DNA of 8,098 bases from Spirochaetota bacterium (GTDB lineage Bacteria > Spirochaetota > Spirochaetia > Treponematales > UBA12059). Under the pieces are notes generated by a model. The model was not told where the DNA came from, did no database searches, and saw only the letters and a program-made list of their open reading frames with translations. A program made the position numbers and the translations under genes. This document shows positions 1 to 5,235 of the stretch, piece after piece. The stretch covers positions 1-8,098 of the forward strand of contig JAKLIU010000082.1 of NCBI GenBank assembly GCA_022709445.1. The letters run 5' to 3'. How positions within the stretch are numbered: the first letter of the stretch is position 1; every line of letters starts with the position of its first letter.

Positions 1-886
1 CCATGCGGTCGAACATTCTGGCGAAGGTATTCCCGAGGAGCAGCGCGAAGCTGGTGCCTTCCGAGAACAGGCTGAAGCTCCTGATGACCACGATGGCCGC
101 GCCGATCAGGATGCCGTAGGCCCACTGTGCGCCCTTCTTCTTGGGGCCGGATACCGGATCCGTGGCCATGAACACCGTGACGAACAGGAAGCTGCCCGCG
201 AGCAGGCTCTGCGGCGGCAAGGCTCCCGGGATTCCGGCGAACCACAGCGCCGAGCAGAGCGCCGCGCCGGACAGGATGGTGGACAGCATGAGCCGCCACT
301 GGGCCGTCTTGGTCGCCACCAGGTAGATCGCGGCCGCCGCGATCAGGATGGAACTGGTCTCGCCTATGGTCCCGGTACGAGTGCCCAGGAGCAGGTCCAG
401 CACGGGGACCGTCCCGCCGGTGCGCATGAGCGCCAGGGGCGTGGCGGCGGTGAGCGCGTCAGGGGTGCCGAAGAGGCTGCCCGCGGCCGCGCCAAAGCCG
501 CCGGGCGCGTAGAAGGATACGCCCATGAGCGAGGCGAAGGAGATGTAGGCGAAGAGACGTCCCGCGATGGCCGGGTTGAACACGTTGCGGCCGAAGCCTC
601 CGTACACTTCCTTGGCCATGAACACGGCGAAGGCGGCTCCGATGGCGACCACCCAGAGCGGGACGGCCGGCGGCATGGACAGGGCCAGCAGGGTCCCGGT
701 GACCAGCACCGCCTCGCTCACCTTGCCGCCCTTTTTCCGCTCGAACAGGTACTCGACCAGGGTGCCGACGCCCAGGGACACCAGCAGCACCGCCAGCACC
801 CGCGGTCCGTAGAGCCATACCGAGAGGGCGGCGATGGGCGCGAGCGAGTACAGGACCCGCCGCATCATCAGTTGTTTCTGGAACAC
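1..886 (-). CDS. rnfD: RnfD/NqrB-family membrane subunit of a Rnf/Nqr-type redox-driven ion pump (partial, 3' end outside window)
   Basis: Integral membrane subunit of the Rnf (ferredoxin:NAD+) or Nqr-type complex, which couples electron transfer to Na+ or H+ export across the cytoplasmic membrane. I read 295 codons from a GTG at 886-884 and the gene runs off the window edge; relatives suggest only a few tens of residues are missing. Family motifs seen: GGFGRNVFNPAIAGRLF (residues 96-112), TAATPLAL (146-153), GTIGETS (172-178) and ATDPVSGP (241-248). The second Thr of TAAT (T149) is at the place where family members carry covalently bound FMN. There are about nine or ten hydrophobic segments. 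The C-terminal stretch WAYGILIG...EGTSFALLLGN (255-286) looks more NqrB-like than proteobacterial RnfD-like, but the N-terminus is short as in RnfD. The start is set by AAGGAG at 898-893, six bases before GTG. No rnfC or nqrA lies directly upstream; the gene is divergent from the M28 peptidase. Family assignment is firm; the choice of Rnf over Nqr is less so. Confidence 0.9.
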   Translation of the reverse strand, partial: MFQKQLMMRRVLYSLAPIAALSVWLYGPRVLAVLLVSLGVGTLVEYLFERKKGGKVSEAVLVTGTLLALSMPPAVPLWVVAIGAAFAVFMAKEVYGGFGRNVFNPAIAGRLFAYISFASLMGVSFYAPGGFGAAAGSLFGTPDALTAATPLALMRTGGTVPVLDLLLGTRTGTIGETSSILIAAAAIYLVATKTAQWRLMLSTILSGAALCSALWFAGIPGALPPQSLLAGSFLFVTVFMATDPVSGPKKKGAQWAYGILIGAAIVVIRSFSLFSEGTSFALLLGNTFARMFDRM

Positions 887-892
887 GTGGAG

Positions 893-898
893 CTCCTT
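893..898 (-). promoter_or_regulatory. Ribosome binding site for rnfD
   Basis: AAGGAG on the minus strand with a six-base spacer to GTG (886-884). It decides in favour of this GTG over the in-frame ATG-ATG pair six codons further in, which lacks a comparable site. Confidence 0.75.
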
Positions 899-914
899 GG
901 AGGGTCGCGGGGGG

Positions 915-933
915 CGGGCCGTGGGATGGCCCG
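915..933 (-). other. GC-only hairpin in the rnfD 5' leader
   Basis: CGGGCC, a seven-base loop, then GGCCCG: a six base-pair all-GC stem between the predicted rnfD promoter and its ribosome binding site. No T-run follows on the minus strand, so it is not a canonical terminator. It could stabilise the leader or modulate translation, or it may be chance in a GC-rich leader. Confidence 0.35.
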
Positions 934-949
934 TTTCCCGGATCACCAA

Positions 950-977
950 ATTATATTGCATTACCTGAATATGGCAA
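950..977 (-). promoter_or_regulatory. Sigma70-type promoter for rnfD
   Basis: On the minus strand TTGCCA (977-972) is followed after 16 bases by a perfect TATAAT (955-950). It lies in the only AT-rich patch of this intergenic region. The predicted start of transcription is near 943, leaving a leader of about 57 bases. It indicates that rnfD is first in its transcript. Confidence 0.7.
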
Positions 978-986
978 GCCATGGCT
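977..986. promoter_or_regulatory. Perfect 10-bp palindrome, possible shared operator between rnfD and the M28 gene
   Basis: AGCCATGGCT is fully self-complementary. It sits between and touches the predicted -35 boxes of the two divergent promoters (972-977 on minus, 986-991 on plus), where a regulator could control both genes. An overlapping inverted repeat ATGGC-AA-GCCAT spans 971-982. The position is suggestive, but the element is short enough to be chance. Confidence 0.3.
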
Positions 987-1014
987 CGACCGCGGGACGG
1001 CCGCGCGCTAGGAT
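986..1014 (+). promoter_or_regulatory. Weak candidate promoter for the M28 peptidase gene
   Basis: TCGACC (986-991), a 17-base spacer and TAGGAT (1009-1014) each match four of six sigma70 consensus bases. Transcription would begin about a dozen bases before the ATG at 1034. The match is weak, and another sigma factor is possible. Confidence 0.3.
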
Positions 1015-1021
1015 TACAGGC

Positions 1022-1027
1022 AGGAGG
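1022..1027 (+). promoter_or_regulatory. Ribosome binding site fixing the M28 start
   Basis: A perfect AGGAGG six bases before the ATG at 1034. It supports this start over the longer open frame from 872, which would add 54 residues in front of a normal lipoprotein signal peptide. Confidence 0.8.
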
Positions 1028-1033
1028 GCCACC

Positions 1034-2392
1034 ATGCGCAGTGCCCACAGGCTTCCGTCCCGCCTCCCCTTGGTTCTGGCGTCTGTCGTCGCGCTGACCG
1101 CATGCGTCCGGCAGGGTGATCCCGGCGGCGTCGCGGGCAAGCATCCGGATGTAGATGGCGAGGCGGTCCTGGCCACGGTGGCTGAACTGGCGTCCCCGGC
1201 CTACGCCGGGCGGGCGGCGGGCAGCGAGGGCGGTGCTGCGGCCAGGGAGTGGCTGTCCGGGCGCCTGGCGCTGGCCGGGCTCGATGTCCGGCAGATGCCC
1301 TTCCCCGAGCGCGTCGCGCGCAACGTCGCCGAGGCCAGGCTGGAACTGGATGGCCTGCCCGGCGGCACGCGGGTCTTCGCTTGGCGCGAGGACTACCGCG
1401 AGGTGGTCCGGGGCGGCTTCGACGGCGGCGAGGCGCGCGGCACGCTGGTAGCCTGGGAGGATCTCGCCGGGGCGGCCCCTCCCGCCGGCTGCGTGCTCCT
1501 CCTGCCCGGCACCGCGTACAGACCGGATGGCATGGGCGCGTACGCCGACGCCGGCGTGGCGGGCGTGCTGGTGGAACTGCCGGCTGGCACTGTCGAGGTC
1601 CGGCCGCTCTGGCCCGGACACCCGGGCGGCACCTTGGTCGAGGTCCGCCGTGACCTCGTCGTCCTGGCCCTCTCCAGTCCGGCATACGCCGAGCTCCTGG
1701 GCCTGGCGCGTGCCGGCGGCGGGACCGCGCCGATCGTGGACATGGCCAGCCCGGTGCGCTTCCAGGACGTCAGCTGCGTGAACCTGATCGCGGAGTGGAA
1801 CGGGGACGGCGGGGACTTCGAGCCTCGCTTCGCCTTCATGGCGCACTACGACCACGTGGGCACCGACCAGGACGGCAACTTCTTCCCGGGCGCGCTGGAC
1901 AACGCCAGCGGCGCAGCTCTGGTCCTGGAGCTGGCCCGCGCCTTCGCGGCCGACGGACGGAAGGCTGACGTGGCCTTCATCCTGACCGACGGCGAGGAGG
2001 TGGGGCTGTCGGGCGCGGCGCACATCGCCTTGGCCCCGCCATTTCCCCTGTACGACCTGACCGTGGTCAACCTGGACATGATCGGTTCGTCGGGCGGGAC
2101 TCCGGTATCGGTCTACTCCAACGGGGACCGCCCGGGCCTGGCCCTGGCCGACGAGCTGGTGGCCGTGCTGGAGGCCGCGGGCCTGGAGGCGGTCTCCGAG
2201 TACCCGGTGCCCAACGTGGACCACGCCCCGCTGGTCGGCCGCGGCGCGATAGCGGCCACCATCTGCGAGTACGACACCGCGGCCTACCACACCAAGCGGG
2301 ACGCGCCGTCCGGCCTGTCGGCGGCGGAGCTCGACGCGGTGGGCGACGCGCTCTACGCCTTCGCGCTCGGGAAGCTGGCCGGGGGGGGCTGA
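1034..2392 (+). CDS. M28-family zinc aminopeptidase, predicted lipoprotein
   Basis: A predicted exported, lipid-anchored di-zinc peptidase of 452 residues that would remove N-terminal residues from peptides outside the cytoplasmic membrane; its exact specificity is unknown. The N-terminus is a type II signal peptide: basic start, hydrophobic LPLVLASVVA, lipobox LTAC with Cys24. Residue +2 is Val rather than Asp, which under the E. coli Lol rule would favour the outer membrane. Residues about 41-80 match the opening of M28 domains (GRAAGSEGG). Residues about 92-245 form an insert resembling a protease-associated (PA) domain. The catalytic part has every expected residue: H271 and D273 in AHYDHVG, D289 in GALDN, E321 and E322 in DGEE, D348 in NLDMIG, and H419 in AAYHT. 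Predicted zinc ligands are H271, D289, E322, D348 and H419, with E321 as general base. The gene ends 10 bases from the convergent GNAT gene. A G8 tract encodes its last glycines. Confidence 0.92.
   Translation: MRSAHRLPSRLPLVLASVVALTACVRQGDPGGVAGKHPDVDGEAVLATVAELASPAYAGRAAGSEGGAAAREWLSGRLALAGLDVRQMPFPERVARNVAEARLELDGLPGGTRVFAWREDYREVVRGGFDGGEARGTLVAWEDLAGAAPPAGCVLLLPGTAYRPDGMGAYADAGVAGVLVELPAGTVEVRPLWPGHPGGTLVEVRRDLVVLALSSPAYAELLGLARAGGGTAPIVDMASPVRFQDVSCVNLIAEWNGDGGDFEPRFAFMAHYDHVGTDQDGNFFPGALDNASGAALVLELARAFAADGRKADVAFILTDGEEVGLSGAAHIALAPPFPLYDLTVVNLDMIGSSGGTPVSVYSNGDRPGLALADELVAVLEAAGLEAVSEYPVPNVDHAPLVGRGAIAATICEYDTAAYHTKRDAPSGLSAAELDAVGDALYAFALGKLAGGG
2381..2388 (+). repeat. G8 homopolymer at the 3' end of the M28 gene
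   Basis: Eight consecutive G encode the C-terminal glycines just before TGA (2390-2392). Length change here would alter only the tail and the stop position. It is a possible slippage or sequencing-error site. Confidence 0.6.
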
Positions 2393-2402
2393 GCCGGCGC
2401 TG

Positions 2403-3137
2403 TTACAGGTACTTGTCCCAGAGGAAGACGCGATGCTCGCGCAGCAGGCCCAGGCCGAGGGCCTCGGCGAGCGCGCAGGATTCCTCACGGAAGTCCCAGC
2501 AGTTCCACTGGGGCTCGACGCCCCTCATCACGCATGCGGCGATGAAGGCCTGCGCGACACGGCGCCCCAAGCCCTGCCGCCTGCAGGATTCTTCGGTTTC
2601 TATGTCGATTTCCGCGTGCCCCTGCCTGACCAGGCCGCGGCATTCGCTCGCCACCCGGCCGTCGAGCTCCACCCGCGCCGACAGGAAGCCCGGTTTCCAC
2701 TCGACGACGACACGCGGATCGGCCGCCGCCGAGCCGGCGGTCCGAAGCGGGGAATCCGGCGAGAGGCGGTACAGCCTCCGGTTCATGATGGCGCTCTTGC
2801 CGTCGGGCGAAAGGGCCGTGACCAGGGCGGCCCATCCTTCGTGCATCCAGAACGCCTCGATGCATTCCGTCGCGGAACCTTCATGCAGCACCCCGGAGAG
2901 CGCCTCAATGAAGGAAGCCGATGGCCGCCCGCCGAGGTAGAGGAAACCTTCGTCCGGCATGATGCATGCGCTGGCCGGGCCGTTCCCGCCATCGGCATCG
3001 CCGGATACGAAGACCCTGCCCGGCAGGCTCCCGTCCAGCACCGACCCGAAGTGCGCCTGCTGGAAGTCGAACGCGTCGAAGAGCCGCTCGACCGACGCGT
3101 ATGATGCCGACGGGAGGCGCCTGATCGCCGCCGTCAC
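2403..3137 (-). CDS. GNAT acetyltransferase of the PF12746 (ZmaR-like) type
   Basis: Predicted cytoplasmic acetyl-CoA-dependent N-acetyltransferase of 244 residues, substrate unknown. The C-terminal half carries the acetyl-CoA fold: IDIETEESCRRQGLGRRVAQ (177-196) holds the R-x-x-G-x-G/A loop (R186, G189, G191). Then comes GVEPQW (206-211), with S220 and LAEALGL (223-229), a layout I associate with PF12746, the group that includes zwittermicin A resistance protein ZmaR. The N-terminal half (about 15-160) is the longer, less conserved part typical of that group, including FLYLGG (65-70) and the segment HEGSATE...FWMHEGW. The start chosen is GTG at 3137-3135, which overlaps the upstream TGA as GTGA. 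The open frame continues back to 3281, but those residues are Arg/Gly-rich and antisense-like and lie inside the upstream gene. No strong Shine-Dalgarno precedes the GTG, so translation probably depends on coupling to the Cys-rich gene. ZmaR-like activity is inference; the fold is secure. Confidence 0.85.
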   Translation of the reverse strand: MTAAIRRLPSASYASVERLFDAFDFQQAHFGSVLDGSLPGRVFVSGDADGGNGPASACIMPDEGFLYLGGRPSASFIEALSGVLHEGSATECIEAFWMHEGWAALVTALSPDGKSAIMNRRLYRLSPDSPLRTAGSAAADPRVVVEWKPGFLSARVELDGRVASECRGLVRQGHAEIDIETEESCRRQGLGRRVAQAFIAACVMRGVEPQWNCWDFREESCALAEALGLGLLREHRVFLWDKYL

Positions 3138-4120
3138 CGGGGAATGCCGGCCGGTATCCTGATGGCGAACCGGCAGCGGTCGCTTCCCGCGAGCACCGAT
3201 TCCAGGACCGCCACCTCCGTGTCGACGCCGAACACCGCGTCGAAGCGGACCTTCTCGTAGCCTGCCGAGCACGCGCACCATGCGGGCGGAACCGCGGATC
3301 CCGCCTCCGTGATCGCGGACGCGGCCATGGGGCAGTGGCAGGCCAGGCGGCGTTTCTCGAGCGTATCCGTCGATTTCAGGAAGCGGTCCGGGTCGTAGGG
3401 TATCTTGGTGGCGAAGACCATGCCGCCCTCCCGGACGCCGCCCTGCACTTCGGGGTTGTCCCTCACGTACTCGACCACCGGCCGCGTGATCCGCTGTTCG
3501 TACCAGAGCGTGCCGTCCTCGGCGTGCCGCGAGAGTTCCTCGACCTGGCGCGCGTGGTAATCGGCCAGCCAGGCGTCCACCGAGCCCAGCTCCAGGAAGC
3601 GGTCGCGCTCTGCGGAGAAGGCGGTGATGGGGATGCCGTGCACGTTGCAGGTCATGACCCGGCGGGCGCGCTCCGGGCCCAGTTCCGCCTCCAGCGCCTC
3701 GACGAAGGCCTTCGTGGCCGCCGGGTAGGTCTCGGGGGCCGCGCCCGCCGGAGGGACGGACACGCCCGTCATGACGCGGTCCCGGACGGCCGCGCCTTCC
3801 AGGTCGCCCAGCCTCGCGGCCATGGCCGGCAGCACGCCGATGGGCAACAGGTAGGCCAGGAGCCGTATCGCGAGGTTTTCCTCGCGGGAGGTGGCGAAGT
3901 AGCGGGCCAGGGCCATGATGGCCTCCTGCACCGACTTGCCAGCGTCCACCAGGGCGGCCACACGGGATTCAACCACGGACCGGACCGGTTGTTCCAGGCT
4001 GGCGCCTCGCGCGATCAAGTCAGCCTCCAAAGCCCGCACCTGCGCGACGGCGCCCTCGACGCCATCGGGCGCAAGGCCCCGGGCTGCGCAACGCTCGCGA
4101 TATTCCTTCTCGAACTTCAT
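3134..4120 (-). CDS. Uncharacterised Cys-rich protein with C-terminal CHCP...CACSAG motif
   Basis: I do not recognise a function. The product is 328 residues, apparently soluble, with no signal peptide or clear membrane segment. The N-terminal half (about 1-150) is helical and Ala/Leu/Glu-rich. The middle has TCNVHGIPITAFS (157-169) and a Trp/Tyr-containing stretch, GTLWYEQRITRP (203-214). The C-terminus clusters cysteines: C261-H-C-P, C282-A-C284-S-A-G, and C316 in DRCRFAIRIP. The last 45 residues, with GVDTEVAVLESVLAG followed by C-R-F-A-I, resemble the ends of V4R and aminothiazoline-carboxylate hydrolase-like proteins. It may fall in a Pfam family I recall as DUF6144, but I cannot check that. 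The Cys/His set suggests metal or ligand binding. The start is ATG 4120-4118, preceded by GGAGGG; it lies downstream of the predicted promoter, whereas the upstream ATG at 4210 does not. The stop overlaps the GTG of the GNAT gene, so the two products are probably made together. Confidence 0.75.
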   Translation of the reverse strand: MKFEKEYRERCAARGLAPDGVEGAVAQVRALEADLIARGASLEQPVRSVVESRVAALVDAGKSVQEAIMALARYFATSREENLAIRLLAYLLPIGVLPAMAARLGDLEGAAVRDRVMTGVSVPPAGAAPETYPAATKAFVEALEAELGPERARRVMTCNVHGIPITAFSAERDRFLELGSVDAWLADYHARQVEELSRHAEDGTLWYEQRITRPVVEYVRDNPEVQGGVREGGMVFATKIPYDPDRFLKSTDTLEKRRLACHCPMAASAITEAGSAVPPAWCACSAGYEKVRFDAVFGVDTEVAVLESVLAGSDRCRFAIRIPAGIPR

Positions 4121-4144
4121 GATCCCTCCATCCGGCGCATGCCG

Positions 4145-4155
4145 CCCGTGACGGG
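4145..4155. promoter_or_regulatory. Perfect 5+1+5 palindrome over the start of transcription of the Cys-rich gene
   Basis: CCCGT-G-ACGGG sits just downstream of the minus-strand -10 box (4164-4159), where transcription would begin. That is a typical repressor site, and as RNA it would form a small hairpin at the 5' end. The regulator is unknown. Confidence 0.35.
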
Positions 4156-4158
4156 AGG

Positions 4159-4167
4159 ATTGTATCA
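4159..4167 (-). promoter_or_regulatory. Extended -10 promoter for the Cys-rich/GNAT operon
   Basis: On the minus strand TGA-TACAAT forms an extended -10 (TG at 4167-4166, TACAAT at 4164-4159). No convincing -35 is seen. The predicted start of transcription is near 4152, about 30 bases before the ATG at 4120. Confidence 0.5.
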
Positions 4168-4172
4168 CGTGT

Positions 4173-4201
4173 TTGCGCCGCGCGGCGGATTCTGGTATAG
4201 A
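4173..4201 (+). promoter_or_regulatory. Sigma70-type promoter with extended -10 for the tandem-GNAT gene
   Basis: TTGCGC (4173-4178), a 17-base spacer and TATAGA (4196-4201), with TG at 4193-4194 forming an extended -10. The start of transcription would be near 4208. The -35 overlaps the palindrome at 4176-4187. Confidence 0.55.
4176..4187. promoter_or_regulatory. Perfect 12-bp palindrome in the divergent promoter region
   Basis: CGCCGCGCGGCG is fully self-complementary. It lies between the two divergent -10 boxes, overlapping the plus-strand -35 and the spot where the minus-strand -35 should be. It could be a shared operator. The simple GC composition makes chance plausible. Confidence 0.35.
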
Positions 4202-4228
4202 TAACAGCATATTTTCCGGAGGTCACCC

Positions 4229-5152
4229 GTGAGACAGAGCGCCATCCGTTTCGATTCCCTTGAGCGCATCCCCGAGCGCGTCCTGTACGAGGCCTTCCTG
4301 GACGCGTTTTCCGATTACGAGATACCGATCACCGCGACCCTGGACGACTTCCTGGCCATGCACCGGAGGCGGGGCATCTCGTACGAGGCAAGCGTGGGCG
4401 CCTTCGACGACTCGGCCGGCGGCAAGCTCGCGGCCTTCATCTTCAACGGCGACGGCCGCTGGATGGGCGGGCGCTGCGCCTACGACGGCGGCACCGGGGT
4501 ATCCCCGACCCATCGCGGCCGGGGGCTCTCGAAAGCCCTCGCCGGGGAGGCCGGCGGGCGGCTGCGGGAAGCAGGCTTCGATCGCTGGCTGCTGGAAGTG
4601 CTCGTGGGCAACGACAAGGCGATACGGACCTACCAGGGCGCGGGCTTCAGGACGACCAGGCGATTTTCCTGTCCCGAGGGGGCCATCCCCGACGCGCCGG
4701 GCAGGGCCCCCGGCGCCGCGGCGCGGACCCGCGTCGCCATACGGGACCTGGGCCACCATGATACGGCCCGGTTCGCCGCCTGGCGCTCCTGGGAACCCTC
4801 ATGGCAGAATTCCGACGAGTCCGCGCGGAGGACTCCCGAAACCCTGATCGCGCTGGGCGCGTACCGGGATGGCGCGTCCGGACCCGCCGGCTTCATCCTG
4901 GCCACCGAAAAGGGCAGCGTCTTCCAGCTGGCCGTGGCTCCCGGGGAGCGCCGGCGGGGCGTGGGCAGGACCCTGATCCTGGCCCTGGCTGCCCGGACGC
5001 CGGGCGGCGCGGTGCGCTGCATCAACGTGCAGTCCGACGATGCGGCGACCCTCGGCCTCCTGTCGTCACTGGGGCTGGAAAGCCGCCACGACCAGTGGGA
5101 GATGGCGTTGGAGCTCCGGCCGTCCGGGCCGGATATAGTGAATGAACAATAA
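4229..5152 (+). CDS. Tandem GNAT-domain acetyltransferase
   Basis: Cytoplasmic protein of 307 residues built from two acetyltransferase domains; acceptor unknown. Domain 1 (about 1-150) has the acetyl-CoA loop V91-S-P-T-H-R96-G-R-G99 followed by the helix LSKALAGEAGGRL, and the late-domain motif NDKAIRTYQGAGF (128-140). Domain 2 (about 168-298) has V236-A-P-G-E-R241-R-R-G244-V-G246 and the end motif with S269-D-D-AATLGLLSSLGL. Both loops look intact, so neither domain is obviously dead, though in many two-domain GNATs only one is catalytic. A Pro/Ala-rich linker (153-166) joins them. The GTG start at 4229 follows a strong GGAGGT (4218-4223) with a five-base spacer. The gene is divergent from the Cys-rich/GNAT operon across a 108-base control region. 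Promoter signals before the downstream kinase suggest it is a separate unit, but readthrough is possible because I see no terminator. Confidence 0.88.
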   Translation: MRQSAIRFDSLERIPERVLYEAFLDAFSDYEIPITATLDDFLAMHRRRGISYEASVGAFDDSAGGKLAAFIFNGDGRWMGGRCAYDGGTGVSPTHRGRGLSKALAGEAGGRLREAGFDRWLLEVLVGNDKAIRTYQGAGFRTTRRFSCPEGAIPDAPGRAPGAAARTRVAIRDLGHHDTARFAAWRSWEPSWQNSDESARRTPETLIALGAYRDGASGPAGFILATEKGSVFQLAVAPGERRRGVGRTLILALAARTPGGAVRCINVQSDDAATLGLLSSLGLESRHDQWEMALELRPSGPDIVNEQ

Positions 5153-5164
5153 CAATACCCGTTA

Positions 5165-5179
5165 ATGGCTTTCGGCCAT
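5165..5179. promoter_or_regulatory. Inverted repeat upstream of the kinase gene
   Basis: ATGGC-TTTCG-GCCAT gives five base-pair arms around the expected -35 position of the kinase promoter. No T-run follows, so it is not a standard terminator for the GNAT gene. It may be an operator. The same arms occur with a 2-base spacer at 971-982. Confidence 0.3.
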
Positions 5180-5188
5180 GCGGCGCAC

Positions 5189-5194
5189 TATACT
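5189..5194 (+). promoter_or_regulatory. Candidate -10 box for the kinase operon
   Basis: TATACT matches the -10 consensus at five of six bases, but no good -35 lies 16-18 bases upstream, so an activator or another sigma factor may be needed. The leader to the ATG at 5236 would be about 35 bases. It holds a short CGGCC-GCGG-GGCCG hairpin at 5206-5219. Confidence 0.4.
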
Positions 5195-5223
5195 CTACCG
5201 TGGAACGGCCGCGGGGCCGCCAC

Positions 5224-5229
5224 GGGAGG
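5224..5229 (+). promoter_or_regulatory. Ribosome binding site fixing the kinase start
   Basis: GGGAGG six bases before ATG 5236. This start gives a short basic N-terminus followed directly by the first membrane segment. The alternative GTG at 5200 would add 12 residues that resemble translated leader. Confidence 0.7.
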
Positions 5230-5235
5230 CCGGGC

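Noticed and set aside
884..889. CACGTG palindrome at the rnfD start codon
   Set aside because: A six-base palindrome formed by the GTG and flanking bases is expected by chance in GC-rich DNA and is too short to call an operator.
872..1033. Upstream extension of the M28 protein from an ATG at 872
   Set aside because: It would put 54 residues before a textbook lipoprotein signal peptide. AGGAGG sits exactly before ATG 1034, and the extension crosses both divergent promoters.
1014..1685. Minus-strand Arg/Pro-rich open frame inside the M28 gene
   Set aside because: It is a shadow frame with extreme Arg/Pro composition overlapping a complete catalytic peptidase.
2393..2402. Bidirectional terminator between the convergent M28 and GNAT genes
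   Set aside because: The gap is only 10 bases and contains no stem of useful length or T-run on either strand.
3138..3281. N-terminal extension of the PF12746-like GNAT to an ATG at 3281
   Set aside because: The added residues are Arg/Gly-rich and lie in another frame of the Cys-rich gene. The GTGA overlap start gives the family-like N-terminus.
3335..4204. Plus-strand open frame of 289 codons opposite the Cys-rich gene
   Set aside because: It is antisense to a gene with a good start, promoter and coherent composition. Its own product is Arg/Gly/His-rich with no recognisable domain, as expected from GC-rich third-position bias.
4121..4210. Longer start for the Cys-rich protein at ATG 4210
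   Set aside because: It would lie upstream of the predicted -10 box and invade the divergent promoter. ATG 4120 has a GGAGGG before it.
4223..4759. Minus-strand open frame within the tandem-GNAT gene
   Set aside because: It is antisense to the first GNAT domain, has no domain of its own and has no start signals.
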